Assembly (NCBI RefSeq): GCF_013036045.1
Contig: NZ_WTPX01000024.1
Span: forward strand, 1-44,003
Reading direction: 5' to 3'
DNA length: 44,003 nt
From: Alienimonas chondri
Lineage (GTDB): Bacteria; Planctomycetota; Planctomycetia; Planctomycetales; Planctomycetaceae
Position 1 is the stretch's first letter; every line of letters starts with the position of its first letter. Below are positions 9,301 through 17,738 of the stretch, one piece after another. The notes under the pieces were generated by a model. It had not been told where the DNA came from. It saw only the letters and a program-made list of their open reading frames with translations, and made no database searches. Both the position numbers and the translations under genes were made by a program.

Positions 9301-11085
9301 ACCCGTCGCAGCGCGATCAAGCAGGTCGCCAGCGGCCGGTTCGGCGTGACCAGTTGGTACCTGACCAACGCCGACGAGATTCAGATCAAGATCTCGCAGG
9401 GCGCCAAGCCCGGCGAGGGCGGGGAGCTGCCCGGCCACAAGGTGGACAAGATCATCGCGTCCGTCCGGCACAGCACGCCGGGCGTGGGGCTGATCTCCCC
9501 GCCGCCGCACCACGACATCTATTCGATCGAGGATCTCTCGCAGCTCATCTTCGACCTGAAGAACGCCAACCCGTCCGCCCGCATCAGCGTGAAGCTGGTC
9601 AGCGAGGTCGGCGTCGGCACGATCGCCGCGGGCGTCGCCAAGGGGCACGCGGACAACATCCTGATCTCGGGTTCGTCCGGCGGAACGGGCGCCAGCCCGC
9701 TCACCAGCATCAAGCATGCCGGTTTGCCGTGGGAACTGGGCATCGCGGAGACCCACCAGACGCTCGTGATGAACGGCCTCCGCGATCGCGTGCGGCTGCA
9801 AACTGACGGTCAATTGAAGACCGGTCGGGACGTCGCCGTCGCTTGCCTGCTGGGGGCGGAGGAGTTCGGTTTCAGCACCGCTCCGCTGATCACGCTGGGC
9901 TGCATCATGATGCGAAAGTGCCACCTCAACACGTGTCCGGTCGGTATCGCCACGCAGGATCCCGCCCTTCGAAAAATGTTCCGCGGGCAGCCGGAGCACG
10001 TGGTCAACTACCTGTTCGCCGTCGCTGAGGAGTGCCGGGAGATCATGGCGTCGCTCGGCTTCCGCACGATCGACGAAATGTGCGGTCGGGCCGACCTGCT
10101 CGCCGCGGATCTGCCGAAGGGCCATCCCAAGGCGGCTCACCTGGATCTCTCCCCGATCCTGCGGAAGGCGACCAGCGACTACGAAAAGGCCGGCACGTTC
10201 TGCACCGTCGACCAGAACCACGAATTGGACGTGGTGAAGGACAACCGGCTGATCAAGGAGGCCGCCCCGGCCCTCCGCGACGGCAAGCCGGTCGAACTCG
10301 ACTACGAGATCGAAAACATCGACCGCGCCTTCGGCACGATGCTCTCGCATGAGGTCTCCAAGGCCCACGGCGCGAACGGGTTGCCGGACGACACGATCAT
10401 GATTCGCTGCACCGGGTCCGCCGGGCAAACGCTCGGCGGCTGGTTGGCGAAGGGGGTCACGATCGAGGTCACCGGCGACGCCAACGACTACGTCGGCAAG
10501 GGCTTGTCCGGCGGCCGGATCGTCATCAAGCCGCCCGCGAACCCCGGCTTCGATCCTTCCGAGAACATGATCCTGGGCAACGTCGCCCTGTACGGAGCGA
10601 CGCTGGGCGAACTGTTCGCCCGCGGCGTCGCGGCGGAGCGGTTCTGCGTTCGCAACAGCGGCGCCAACGCCGTCGTCGAAGGCTGCGGCGACCACGGCTG
10701 CGAATACATGACCGGCGGTCGCGCGGTGATTCTCGGAGAAACCGGCCGCAACTTCGCCGCCGGGATGAGCGGCGGCATCGCCTACGTCTACGACCCGAAC
10801 GAGACCCTGCTGGCGAAGACGAACCTCGCCACGGTCGAGTTCGAGCCGGTCGAAGGGGCTGACGAGCAGGAACTCAAAGCCCTCATCGAACGCCACGTCA
10901 AACTGACCGACAGCGACAAGGGCGCCCGCCTGCTGAAGAACTGGGACGCGGAGCGTGCCAACTTCCGCAAGGTGATGCCGGTCGACTACCGCCGGGCGCT
11001 CGCCGAACTCGCCGCCGAAGGCGACGAGGGCGGCATGTCCGGCGCCGCCGCGGGCGAGACCGTCACCCCGGTCCTCTCCGCCTGA
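6370..11085 (+). CDS. gltB: Glutamate synthase, large subunit
   Basis: Protein of 1571 residues, the usual length for bacterial GOGAT alpha subunits. It makes two glutamates from glutamine and 2-oxoglutarate together with GltD. The class II glutamine amidotransferase domain begins at Cys40 in DSCGVGF. That Cys should become the N-terminal nucleophile after removal of a 39-residue propeptide, as in known GltB. The central and FMN/2-oxoglutarate barrel domains follow (LISPPPHHDIYSIEDL, then a GSSGGTGASP phosphate-binding loop). The 3Fe-4S cluster cysteines are C1178, C1184 and C1189. The C-terminal GXGXG beta-helix occupies about 1300-1530. The ATG at 6370 is the natural start. GltD follows after an 80-nt gap that holds a perfect palindrome. 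Confidence 0.97.
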   Translation: MTVDSNNTSPARTEFPSRHREGRFPERQGLYDPSLEHDSCGVGFVANIKGKRSHGIVTDADRILRHMTHRGACGCEQNTGDGAGMLTALPHEFLARVAGEEGITLPEPGRYAAGNVFLPRDPRQYHRAKGVLEDRIKEYGQTLLGWRKVPTDVDGADVGPSARACMPRIEQVFVGAGENVLKDGALKEDAFDRALFLIRKSASRIVREESRMPEGLLFYVCSLNARTIVYKGMLTPEQVMPMYPDLSAGDYTTHLAMVHSRFSTNTFPSWDRAQPLRNIAHNGEINTLRGNRNWMAARQGQLRSEHFDGRLSDAYPICEEHLSDSGNFDNCLELLLRSGRSPQEAIMLMIPEAWQNHEQMPEDKRAFYEYHSALMEPWDGPASVSFTDGHVIGAVLDRNGLRPSRYYVTHDDRVVMASEVGVLDIAPENVKEKGRLKPGRMFLVNFDEGRIVPDKELKQKAAEKRPYGEWLREQRLDLADLPKASAGETPEGDDLLKRLRSFGYSEETLRFMLLPLIRAKKDPIGSMGDDAALACLSEQPRVVPDYFKQLFAQVTNPAIDSIREEIVMSLECFVGPEGNLLNTEPEQCHRLRLPHPVLTDGQIASLKSLADEPHRGWSSRVADFTFAKPENPAEAERLLRETLDALCAEADAAIEAGEALLILSDRAAGPDRIAVPALMAAGAVHQHLIRTESRTKLGLILESGETREVHHFCTLVGYGADAVNPYLAFAAIRQARDAGTLAVHEKSRKPWTDEEIVNAYRKGVGKGMLKVFAKMGISTLQSYKGAQIFEALGLGQEVIDRCFTGTPSRIKGIGFDRLAEDAVLRHDLGYPSATATRGDEYEPVDLPNPGTYAWRAEGEKHAWTPQTIAAVQNAARTGDKDAYKQFAAMVNERVARDCNLRGLVRFRTEERQPIDLEWVEPASEIVKRFCTGAMSYGSISAEAHETLAVAMNRLGGKSNTGEGGENPERFDPLPNGDTRRSAIKQVASGRFGVTSWYLTNADEIQIKISQGAKPGEGGELPGHKVDKIIASVRHSTPGVGLISPPPHHDIYSIEDLSQLIFDLKNANPSARISVKLVSEVGVGTIAAGVAKGHADNILISGSSGGTGASPLTSIKHAGLPWELGIAETHQTLVMNGLRDRVRLQTDGQLKTGRDVAVACLLGAEEFGFSTAPLITLGCIMMRKCHLNTCPVGIATQDPALRKMFRGQPEHVVNYLFAVAEECREIMASLGFRTIDEMCGRADLLAADLPKGHPKAAHLDLSPILRKATSDYEKAGTFCTVDQNHELDVVKDNRLIKEAAPALRDGKPVELDYEIENIDRAFGTMLSHEVSKAHGANGLPDDTIMIRCTGSAGQTLGGWLAKGVTIEVTGDANDYVGKGLSGGRIVIKPPANPGFDPSENMILGNVALYGATLGELFARGVAAERFCVRNSGANAVVEGCGDHGCEYMTGGRAVILGETGRNFAAGMSGGIAYVYDPNETLLAKTNLATVEFEPVEGADEQELKALIERHVKLTDSDKGARLLKNWDAERANFRKVMPVDYRRALAELAAEGDEGGMSGAAAGETVTPVLSA

Positions 11086-11102
11086 GTTCGCTCATTTCAC
11101 CG

Positions 11103-11132
11103 AACGCTGAGGCCCCGCGGGGCCTCAGCGTT
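11103..11132. terminator. 30-bp perfect palindrome between gltB and gltD
   Basis: Arms AACGCTGAGGCCCC and GGGGCCTCAGCGTT flank a central GC, so all 30 bases are self-complementary. It starts 17 nt after the gltB stop and ends 33 nt before the gltD ATG. It carries the ACGC...GCGT outer stem shared with other gene-end palindromes in this window. It lacks a long T-tract, so partial termination or 3'-end protection is as likely as full termination. Confidence 0.55.
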
Positions 11133-11165
11133 ACGCTCCCGCATACTGCCTTTCCCCACGCTCTC

Positions 11166-12689
11166 ATGGGCAACCCCACCGGCTTCAAGACGATCTCCCG
11201 GGCCGTCCCCTCGGACCGCGATCCGCTGCTCCGCATTCTCGACTGGAATGAGTTCCACGAGCACATGCCGGAGGAGGAACTCAAGCAGCAGGGCGCCCGC
11301 TGCATGGATTGCGGCGTCCCGTTCTGCCACACCGGCGACGTGATGAACCGGATGGCCGCGGGCTGTCCGCTGCACAACCTCATCCCGGAGTGGAACGACC
11401 TCGTCTATCGCGGTCGCTGGAAGGAAGCCCTCCACCGGCTCCACAAGACGAACAACTTCCCGGAGTTCACCGGCCGCGTCTGCCCCGCGCCGTGCGAGGG
11501 ATCCTGCGTGCTGGGGATCACCTCCCCGCCGGTGACCATCAAAAACATCGAGGTCTCGATCGCCGACCGCGGTTGGGAAGAGGGCTGGGTGAAGGCCGAT
11601 CCGCCGGAGGCCCGCACCGGCAAGACCGTCGCGGTGGTCGGCAGCGGCCCCGCCGGAATGGCCGCGGCCCAGCAACTCAACAGCGTGGGCCACAAGGTGA
11701 CCGTCTACGAGCGGGACGACCGCGTCGGCGGGCTGCTCACCTACGGCATTCCCAATATGAAGCTCGACAAGGGCATCGTGGAACGCCGCGTGAATCAGCT
11801 GAAGGCCGAGGGCGTGGAGTTCGTCGTGAACTGCACGATCGGCAAGGACATCTCCGCCGATGAGCTGAAGAAGGACTTCGACGCCGTCGTGCTCTGCACC
11901 GGCGCCACCAAGCCGAACGACTTCTTCTCCAAGACCCCCGGCCGCGACGCGAAAGGCATTCACTTCGCGATGGACTTCCTGCGTCCGAGCACCCAAAAGG
12001 TGCTCGGCGGGAACCCGCCGGACTTCATCTCCGCGAAGGGGAAGAAGGTTTTGGTGATCGGCGGCGGCGACACCGGCACCGACTGCATCGGCACCAGCCT
12101 GCGGCAGGAGTGCGAGAGCGTCGTCACTTTCGAGATCGTCCGCACGCCCCCGCAGGAGCGCCCGGCGAACAACCCCTGGCCGCAGTGGCCGATGGTTTAT
12201 CGCACCGACTACGGCCACGAAGAAGCCGCGGCGAAGATGGACTACGCGAACGACGCGAGGTTCAGCTTCAAGAAGAACGCCAACGATCCCCGCGAATACG
12301 AGATCCAGACGCTGGAGTTCCTCAAGGACAAGAGCGGCGCCCTGACGGGCGTGCGGGCCTGTCGGGTCGACTGGTCGAAGCCGCAGCCGGGCGGGGCGCC
12401 GTTCAGCGTGGTGGACGGCAGCGAGTTCACTATCGAATGCGATCTCGCCCTGATGGCGCTCGGCTTCGGCGGCCCGGAGCCGACGCCCGCGGAACAACTC
12501 GGCGTGGAGTTCGACGCCCGCGGCAACTTCAAAGCCGAGCACGGGAAGTACACGACGAACGTCCCCGGCGTGTTCGCCTCCGGCGACTGCCGCCGCGGCC
12601 AAAGCCTCGTCGTCTGGGCGATCGCCGAAGGCCGCGAAGCCGCCCGCGAGTGCGACCGCCACCTGTTGGGCAGCACGCGACTGCCATGA
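11166..12689 (+). CDS. gltD: Glutamate synthase, small subunit
   Basis: Flavoprotein of 507 residues that passes electrons from NAD(P)H to GltB. The N-terminal 4Fe-4S domain has cysteines C46, C49, C54 and C67 (CMDCGVPFC, then AAGCP), with more Cys in the RVCPAPCEGSC segment. The FAD-binding Rossmann motif is VAVVGSGPAGMAAAQQL near residue 160. The NAD(P)H-binding motif is VLVIGGGDTGTDCIG near 295. A C-terminal GVFASGDCRRGQSLVVWAI segment closes the FAD domain, as in all GltD-like oxidoreductases. The order and same-strand spacing with gltB support a single complex, although a strong palindrome lies between them. The length matches beta subunits of about 480-510 residues. Confidence 0.97.
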   Translation: MGNPTGFKTISRAVPSDRDPLLRILDWNEFHEHMPEEELKQQGARCMDCGVPFCHTGDVMNRMAAGCPLHNLIPEWNDLVYRGRWKEALHRLHKTNNFPEFTGRVCPAPCEGSCVLGITSPPVTIKNIEVSIADRGWEEGWVKADPPEARTGKTVAVVGSGPAGMAAAQQLNSVGHKVTVYERDDRVGGLLTYGIPNMKLDKGIVERRVNQLKAEGVEFVVNCTIGKDISADELKKDFDAVVLCTGATKPNDFFSKTPGRDAKGIHFAMDFLRPSTQKVLGGNPPDFISAKGKKVLVIGGGDTGTDCIGTSLRQECESVVTFEIVRTPPQERPANNPWPQWPMVYRTDYGHEEAAAKMDYANDARFSFKKNANDPREYEIQTLEFLKDKSGALTGVRACRVDWSKPQPGGAPFSVVDGSEFTIECDLALMALGFGGPEPTPAEQLGVEFDARGNFKAEHGKYTTNVPGVFASGDCRRGQSLVVWAIAEGREAARECDRHLLGSTRLP

Positions 12690-12701
12690 CGAACCGCACC
12701 C

Positions 12702-12721
12702 TCCGGGCGACACTGCCCGGA
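12702..12721 (+). promoter_or_regulatory. Stem-loop abutting the MarC-like start codon
   Basis: TCCGGGC and GCCCGGA pair around a GACACT loop. The last A is the A of the downstream ATG at 12721. It occupies the place where a ribosome binding site would be, and no Shine-Dalgarno is seen. It may lower translation of the following gene or mark the gltD 3' end; this is inference. Confidence 0.35.
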
Positions 12722-13332
12722 TGACGCTGCTCTCCGCCGCCGCCCTGCTGTTTTTGGTGATGGACCCGCCGGGGAACGCGATCGTGTTTCCGGCGATCAC
12801 CGGTCACCTGGAGCCGTCCCGCCGCCGGTGGGTGCTGATCCGCGAACTGTTGTTCGCCCTCGGGGTGATGGTGGCGTTTCTGTTCGGCGGCGGCCCCGTG
12901 CTGGCCGCGTTGCAGATCGGCGAACCGGCGCTGGCCATCGCGGGCGGCGTGGTGCTGTTCCTCATCGCGCTGCAAATGACGTTTGAAAAGCCGGACGCCA
13001 CGGCGCCCGGCCCCGGGGGAAAGGGGCAGTCGCCGGAGGAGCCGTACTTCGTCCCGATGGCGGTCCCGTTCATCGCCGGTCCGAGCGTGCTGGCGACGCT
13101 GCTCCTGGTCAACGCCCGCAACCCGGATCGGTGGCCGACGTGGCTGCTCGCTCTCCTGCTCGCATGGGCCGCAAACGCGGCTGTCCTCCTGCTGGCAGAC
13201 CTGTTCACGGCGAAGATCGGTCCCCGCGCGACGCTCGCCCTGCAAAAGCTCATGGGCCTCCTGCTGACCGCCGTCGCCGTGGAGCAATTCCTAGCCGGTT
13301 TGAGCGCATTCCTCGATGCCCGCGGGCTCTAA
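12721..13332 (+). CDS. MarC-family integral membrane protein
   Basis: Hydrophobic protein of 203 residues with about six membrane helices. The first helix runs LLFLVMDPPGNAIVFPAI and a later segment reads FVPMAVPFIAGPS. The early DPxGN and central PLAxPxxAGPx-like motifs are characteristic of the MarC/UPF0056 family, whose biochemical function is not established. It lies 31 nt after gltD on the same strand, so it is probably transcribed with the glutamate synthase genes. No functional link is known to me. The length matches the family (about 200-220). Confidence 0.82.
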   Translation: MTLLSAAALLFLVMDPPGNAIVFPAITGHLEPSRRRWVLIRELLFALGVMVAFLFGGGPVLAALQIGEPALAIAGGVVLFLIALQMTFEKPDATAPGPGGKGQSPEEPYFVPMAVPFIAGPSVLATLLLVNARNPDRWPTWLLALLLAWAANAAVLLLADLFTAKIGPRATLALQKLMGLLLTAVAVEQFLAGLSAFLDARGL

Positions 13333-13362
13333 GCCGCGGGACCGCGGAGCAGGGAGACCGCT

Positions 13363-14718
13363 CTAAGCGTCCAGCCCCGTCACCCGGCCGGTGCTGTCGC
13401 CGAACTCCTCGACGCCGGTGGCGCCGGCGGCGTCCAGCATCGTCAGGAACAGATTGTTGAGGGGCGTGCCGTCCCCGAAGCGGCGATGCTGCCCCGGTTT
13501 GACGGCCCCGCCGCCGCGGCCGGCGAGGATCAACGGGAGATCAGCGTGACTGTGGCGGTTGCCGTCGCGAATCGCGGAGCCGTACAGGATTAAGCTGTTG
13601 TCCAGCAGATTCCCCTCGCCGTCCGGGGTCTCTTTGAGCTTCTGCACGAAGCGGGCGAAGTGCTCCATCAGGAAGCGGTCGATCCGGGCGATCTGTTCCA
13701 GCTTACGCTCATTCGACTGATGGTGAGACAGATGGTGATGGCCGTCCTTCACATCGACTTCCGGGTAATTCCGGTTGCTGCCGGCACTGGCCACCATAAA
13801 CGTGGTCACGCGGGTCACGTCCGCCTGGAAGGCGAGCGCCTGGAGGTCGTACATCAGGCGAAGATGCTCGTTCAGCTCGTTCGGCACGCCGCTGGGCAAT
13901 TCGATCTCCGGCGCTTCGATCGGCGGCGCGGAGAGTGTCCGCTCGATCCGCCGTTCGACGTCGCGGACGCTGGTGAAGTACTCGTCCAGCTTGCGACGGT
14001 CGGTCGTCCCGACCCGCTTCGTCAGGGAGGCCGCGTCGTCGGCGACGAGATCCAGCACGCTCTTACGATCAGCCAACCGGCGTTCCACCGCATCCCCGCC
14101 GGAGCCGAACAGGCGTTGGAACGCGAGCTTCGGGTTGATCTCCTTGGAGGTCGGTTGGGAGGGGCTGCGCCAACTGATGTTGTTCGAGTAGGCACACGAA
14201 TACCCGGAGTCGCACGAGCCCGCGTTTCGGCCGCGATCGATGCCCAGCTCCAGACTTGGCAGGCGCGTCTGCGATCCAATCCGATCGGCGGCGACCTGGT
14301 CGACGCTCCGCCCGGCGCGGATGTCCGAGCTGGACTTCAGCGGGTGCACGCCGGTCAGATAGGTCGCGGCGTTGCGGGCGTGGTCGCCGCCGCCGTCGCC
14401 GAGGCTCTGCGCGTTGTGCTGATCCAGTCCGCTCAGGACGGTCACGTCGCCGCGGAGCGCCTTCAACGGTTCGAGCGTCGGCGTCAGTTCCCAGCCGGCG
14501 CCCTCCGTTTTCGGGAACCAGCGGTCGGTGTTACATCCGTTCGGGAAGAAGGTGAATCCCAGACGGATCGGTCCCTTCGCGGCGCCGTCCGCCGCCTCCG
14601 CCGTTCCGGCGAGGGGCATCGCGTCGAGCAGCGGCAGCGCCAGGGCGGCCCCGGCTCCACGAAGGAGCGTCCGCCGGGACAGCGACGACAGCGGGGCGTG
14701 GCGGTTCAGGTTGAACAC
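13363..14718 (-). CDS. DUF1552 domain-containing protein
   Basis: Protein of 451 residues of a family almost confined to planctomycetes and some other PVC or myxobacterial genomes. It has an N-terminal twin-arginine-like export signal (LSRRTLLRGAGAALALPLLD), which predicts secretion after folding. The body has the family hallmarks: an early GFTFFPNGCNTDRWFP segment, then LSGLDQHNAQS and a GGDHARNAATYLTG motif. The C-terminal part has LILYGSAIRDGNRHSHADLP, similar to DUF1501/sulfatase-like folds with metal-binding His. It is the second gene of an operon with the DUF1592-type cytochrome upstream (69-nt gap), the standard planctomycete pairing. Substrate and reaction are unknown. Confidence 0.92.
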   Translation of the reverse strand: MFNLNRHAPLSSLSRRTLLRGAGAALALPLLDAMPLAGTAEAADGAAKGPIRLGFTFFPNGCNTDRWFPKTEGAGWELTPTLEPLKALRGDVTVLSGLDQHNAQSLGDGGGDHARNAATYLTGVHPLKSSSDIRAGRSVDQVAADRIGSQTRLPSLELGIDRGRNAGSCDSGYSCAYSNNISWRSPSQPTSKEINPKLAFQRLFGSGGDAVERRLADRKSVLDLVADDAASLTKRVGTTDRRKLDEYFTSVRDVERRIERTLSAPPIEAPEIELPSGVPNELNEHLRLMYDLQALAFQADVTRVTTFMVASAGSNRNYPEVDVKDGHHHLSHHQSNERKLEQIARIDRFLMEHFARFVQKLKETPDGEGNLLDNSLILYGSAIRDGNRHSHADLPLILAGRGGGAVKPGQHRRFGDGTPLNNLFLTMLDAAGATGVEEFGDSTGRVTGLDA

Positions 14719-14787
14719 GGCGGAGCCTGCGTGGGGGGGCGGGGAAAGGAATGATAGCGAATCGAGCCGGAGCAGCGTCGCGGCCCT

Positions 14788-17535
14788 TCAATTCGCGGCG
14801 ATCGACTCTGCGGAGCGTTTGCGGAACGGGTCGCTCAGCACGATGCCGCGGACGAGATCCCGGAAGCGGTGGCCGTTCGGCCGCGTCGCCTCGACGACTT
14901 CGTCGACGCTGCACCGATCGAACCACTCCATCCCACGGCCGAGGCCGTAGGTCATCAGTTGACGCGTAAAGTGCGTGACGAACTCGTCGGAGCGGCCGTC
15001 CAGCACCGCGACCAGCTCCGTGGCGCCCTCGAACGTCGTTCCGTCCGGCAGTTCGCCGGAGGCGTCGATCTCGAATCGGCCGTCTTTCTCGCGCCACTGA
15101 CCGACGGCGTCGAAGTGCTCGAACGCGAAACCCAACGGGTCCATCACCGCGTGACAGCTTGCACAGCCCGGGTCTTCCCGGTGCTTCGCGAGGGCGTCTC
15201 GCAACGAGAGATCTTTGTTCGCCTCCTGGGTCTCCTCCAGCGCCGGGACGTTCGGCGGAGCGGGCGGCGGGGGCGTTCCGAGGATGTTGTCGAGGATCCA
15301 TTTCCCGCGCTTCACCGGACTGGTGCCGACGGGATTGCTCGTCAGGGCCAGGATACTGCCGTGCGTCAGAATGCCCCGACGGTTGTCGGGGAGCGAAACC
15401 CGCTTGAAGACGTCCTCGTTGCGGAACGCATAGGCCCGGCGTCTCCGCTCCCGCTTCAGCCGATCGCCGTCCTTCTTGATAAAGCCCGGCAGGTTCTCCG
15501 CGTAATATTTTTCCATCGCGTCGCCGGTTTTGCCGTCCCACGGCACGCCGTAGTACTCGGCCAGTCGCGGGTTCACGAAGGTGAAGTCTGCGTCGAGGAA
15601 GGTCTTCACCGGCAGATCCTCCCGAACGATCTCCCGGCAGAACAGCTCCGTCTCCCGTCGCATCGCCGCTTTCGTCGCGGAGGTCCAATAGGGGCCGAAC
15701 ATCCGACCGTCCGGCTGGAATTCGTCGAGCAGCTGCAAATTCAGCCATTGGGCGAAGAATCCCTCGACGAGCGCCTCGGATTTCGGGTCGTTCAACATGC
15801 GATCGACCTGCTGCGCAAGGACCGCGTCATCGCCCAGACGCCCCTCCTCCGCGAGCTGGAACAGCTCCTCGTCCGGCATGCTCGACCAGAGGAAATAGCT
15901 CAGGCGGCTGGCAAGTTCGTAGTCGTTCACGCCCACCGGCTCCCCGGGACGGGCGTCGGTCGGGTCGCGTTCGATGCGAAACAGGAAGTGCGGCGAACTC
16001 AGCACCGCCTGCAACCCGAGTTGCACGCCCTCCTCAAACGTCCGCCCGTCACGCACCACCGATTCGACCAGCGAGGCCAGTCTCGCGATTTCCAAGTCCG
16101 TCGCGGGGCGACGATAGGCGCGAGAGACCAGCGGACGAAAAACCTCCGCCGCCGCATTCTTCACGCCGCCGGCGGTCTCCGGGACGGCCGTGACGATCGC
16201 TTCGTGCGTCTCCGGCAGATTTTCCGGCCGCGTTCCCAGCGGGCCGATCACTTCGATCGCCTCGATGTACAGGTTGCGGTCCAGCTTGGCGTCCGGCTTG
16301 TAGAAGTCGTTCGTAAACTTGATTTTGAGCGTGTGCTCGCCGGGCTTGACGGGCACCGTTCGCTCGAAGACTTCCTGCGTTCGATCCCCGGACAGCGTCA
16401 CCTTGGCGAAGGGAATGCCGGCCAGCGTCGCCTCGTATTTAGCCTTCTCCGGCCCCGCCTGCTGGGCGTTGGCGAGGATCCGGATCGTGTAATCGCCGTG
16501 CGCCGGAAACTTAAACTTCTCCTCCATCGACTGGATGGAGCGATTGCCGTACTCCTTCGACGTCTTCAGCAGCGAGTTCGGATCGCCGACGATCGCCTGG
16601 CCCGCGATCTTCTCCGCGGCGTGCAGATACTTCTCCAACAGCAGCGGGGGGAGCGTGAGGACGTCGCCCTGATTATCAAAGCCGTTGCCGACGTCGTCTG
16701 CGGGGAAGTCGTCGCTGAGGGTGAGTTCGACTCCCAGCAGATCGCGAACGGTGTTGTCGTATTCGGACCGATTGAGCCGACGAACCGTCACGCGACCGGG
16801 GTCGTTGACGATCTCGCAGTTCACTTCGTGGAGAGCCCGGTCGATCCAATCGACCGCGGCGGCCCGCTCCTCCGCGGTCGGTTGATCCATCTCCGAAGGC
16901 GGCATCGCCCCGACCCGCACGATCGCGAGAATGCGTTCCCACTTGTCTCGTTCCGCCCGGAGGTCGTCGGCGGAATTCACCGTCCCAAGATTGATATCGG
17001 CCTCCGCGTAATCGGGACCGTGGCAGTCGATGCAATGCGTTTTGAGGAACGCGCCGACCCCTTCTTCAAACGTCAGTTTCGGCTCGACCATCGCCGCGAG
17101 CACCATCTGCGGGGCGGCAGCGCCGACGTTCAGCGACGGCTGCAAACCGGCGGCTGCCGAGGTGATCGGAGTCGCGGGCGGCTGGACCGGAGCGGGGCGA
17201 GCGGCGACGCGCAGTTCGCTCGGCGCCGCGAGGTCCGCGGCCTCCTCCCCGGATTGGAGCGCGAAAAACCCCACCGCAAGCGCCAACACCGCTCCGGCGG
17301 CCACGGCCCCTTTCACCCAGACTGCAGCGCCGGCCTTGGCGGTCTCCGCAGACCGTTTTCGCTTCTTGCTCTTACGCTCTGCAGGGACCGGCTCGAAGAC
17401 GACCTGCGGGCGGGCCTCCGGCACCCGCAGCTTGCGACCACAGTTGGCGCTCGGGCAGCGGCCGATCTTCCCCGCATGGCGCTCCGAGGCGGTAAACGCC
17501 ACGCCGCAGTTCGGACAGAACACGCGAATCCGCAT
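14788..17535 (-). CDS. Zinc-ribbon/DUF1592-type planctomycete cytochrome
   Basis: Protein of 915 residues from the ATG at 17535. The longer frame from 17718 is rejected because it would include the promoter at 17653-17681. The N-terminus is a zinc ribbon (C7, C10, C27, C32), followed by a Lys/Arg-rich stretch and a membrane helix at about 76-93. Outside the membrane lie a planctomycete cytochrome c motif CIDCH at 168-172, a DUF1587 segment (RRLNRSEYDNTVRDLLG), a carbohydrate-binding-like beta domain and DUF1595 (RPLVSRAYRRPATDLEI). DUF1592, DUF1588 with a second CASCH motif, and the C-terminal DUF1585 (LMTYGLGRGMEWFDRC) follow. A cytoplasmic zinc ribbon fused to a periplasmic heme protein is unusual. 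It forms an operon with the DUF1552 gene. Confidence 0.9.
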   Translation of the reverse strand: MRIRVFCPNCGVAFTASERHAGKIGRCPSANCGRKLRVPEARPQVVFEPVPAERKSKKRKRSAETAKAGAAVWVKGAVAAGAVLALAVGFFALQSGEEAADLAAPSELRVAARPAPVQPPATPITSAAAGLQPSLNVGAAAPQMVLAAMVEPKLTFEEGVGAFLKTHCIDCHGPDYAEADINLGTVNSADDLRAERDKWERILAIVRVGAMPPSEMDQPTAEERAAAVDWIDRALHEVNCEIVNDPGRVTVRRLNRSEYDNTVRDLLGVELTLSDDFPADDVGNGFDNQGDVLTLPPLLLEKYLHAAEKIAGQAIVGDPNSLLKTSKEYGNRSIQSMEEKFKFPAHGDYTIRILANAQQAGPEKAKYEATLAGIPFAKVTLSGDRTQEVFERTVPVKPGEHTLKIKFTNDFYKPDAKLDRNLYIEAIEVIGPLGTRPENLPETHEAIVTAVPETAGGVKNAAAEVFRPLVSRAYRRPATDLEIARLASLVESVVRDGRTFEEGVQLGLQAVLSSPHFLFRIERDPTDARPGEPVGVNDYELASRLSYFLWSSMPDEELFQLAEEGRLGDDAVLAQQVDRMLNDPKSEALVEGFFAQWLNLQLLDEFQPDGRMFGPYWTSATKAAMRRETELFCREIVREDLPVKTFLDADFTFVNPRLAEYYGVPWDGKTGDAMEKYYAENLPGFIKKDGDRLKRERRRRAYAFRNEDVFKRVSLPDNRRGILTHGSILALTSNPVGTSPVKRGKWILDNILGTPPPPAPPNVPALEETQEANKDLSLRDALAKHREDPGCASCHAVMDPLGFAFEHFDAVGQWREKDGRFEIDASGELPDGTTFEGATELVAVLDGRSDEFVTHFTRQLMTYGLGRGMEWFDRCSVDEVVEATRPNGHRFRDLVRGIVLSDPFRKRSAESIAAN

Positions 17536-17652
17536 GAGCGGGGCAGGCTTGGTCAGGTTGGGGAGGACGTGTGGCGGGACGTCCCGGGGGGGACGCGAAC
17601 GTCGGGCTGTGGGGGAGCCTTCGCCTTGCGAAAGCTCGCATCGACGTTCTCC

Positions 17653-17681
17653 ATTATACGCCCTCGAGGCGTGCATATCCA
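17653..17681 (-). promoter_or_regulatory. Sigma70-type promoter of the DUF1592-DUF1552 operon
   Basis: On the minus strand, a consensus -10 TATAAT (17658 to 17653) is preceded after 17 nt by TGGATA (17681 to 17676), which matches the -35 consensus at four of six bases. Transcription would start near 17646, giving a leader of about 110 nt. This supports the ATG at 17535 as the real start. Confidence 0.65.
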
Positions 17682-17738
17682 TTGGAATCGCCCCAGGTCT
17701 GGGCCCGGGCGGCGGCACGCCCCGTCAGGCGGCCCCAA

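Noticed and set aside
6343-10896. A 1517-codon open frame antisense to gltB
   Set aside because: Its codon positions mirror gltB, and the translation is a composition-driven Arg/Ala/His/Asp-rich protein with no motif. GC-rich coding DNA often leaves the antisense frame open.
17536-17718. Longer N-terminus for the zinc-ribbon cytochrome
   Set aside because: It would place a consensus TATAAT promoter inside the gene, and the zinc ribbon starts naturally at the ATG at 17535.
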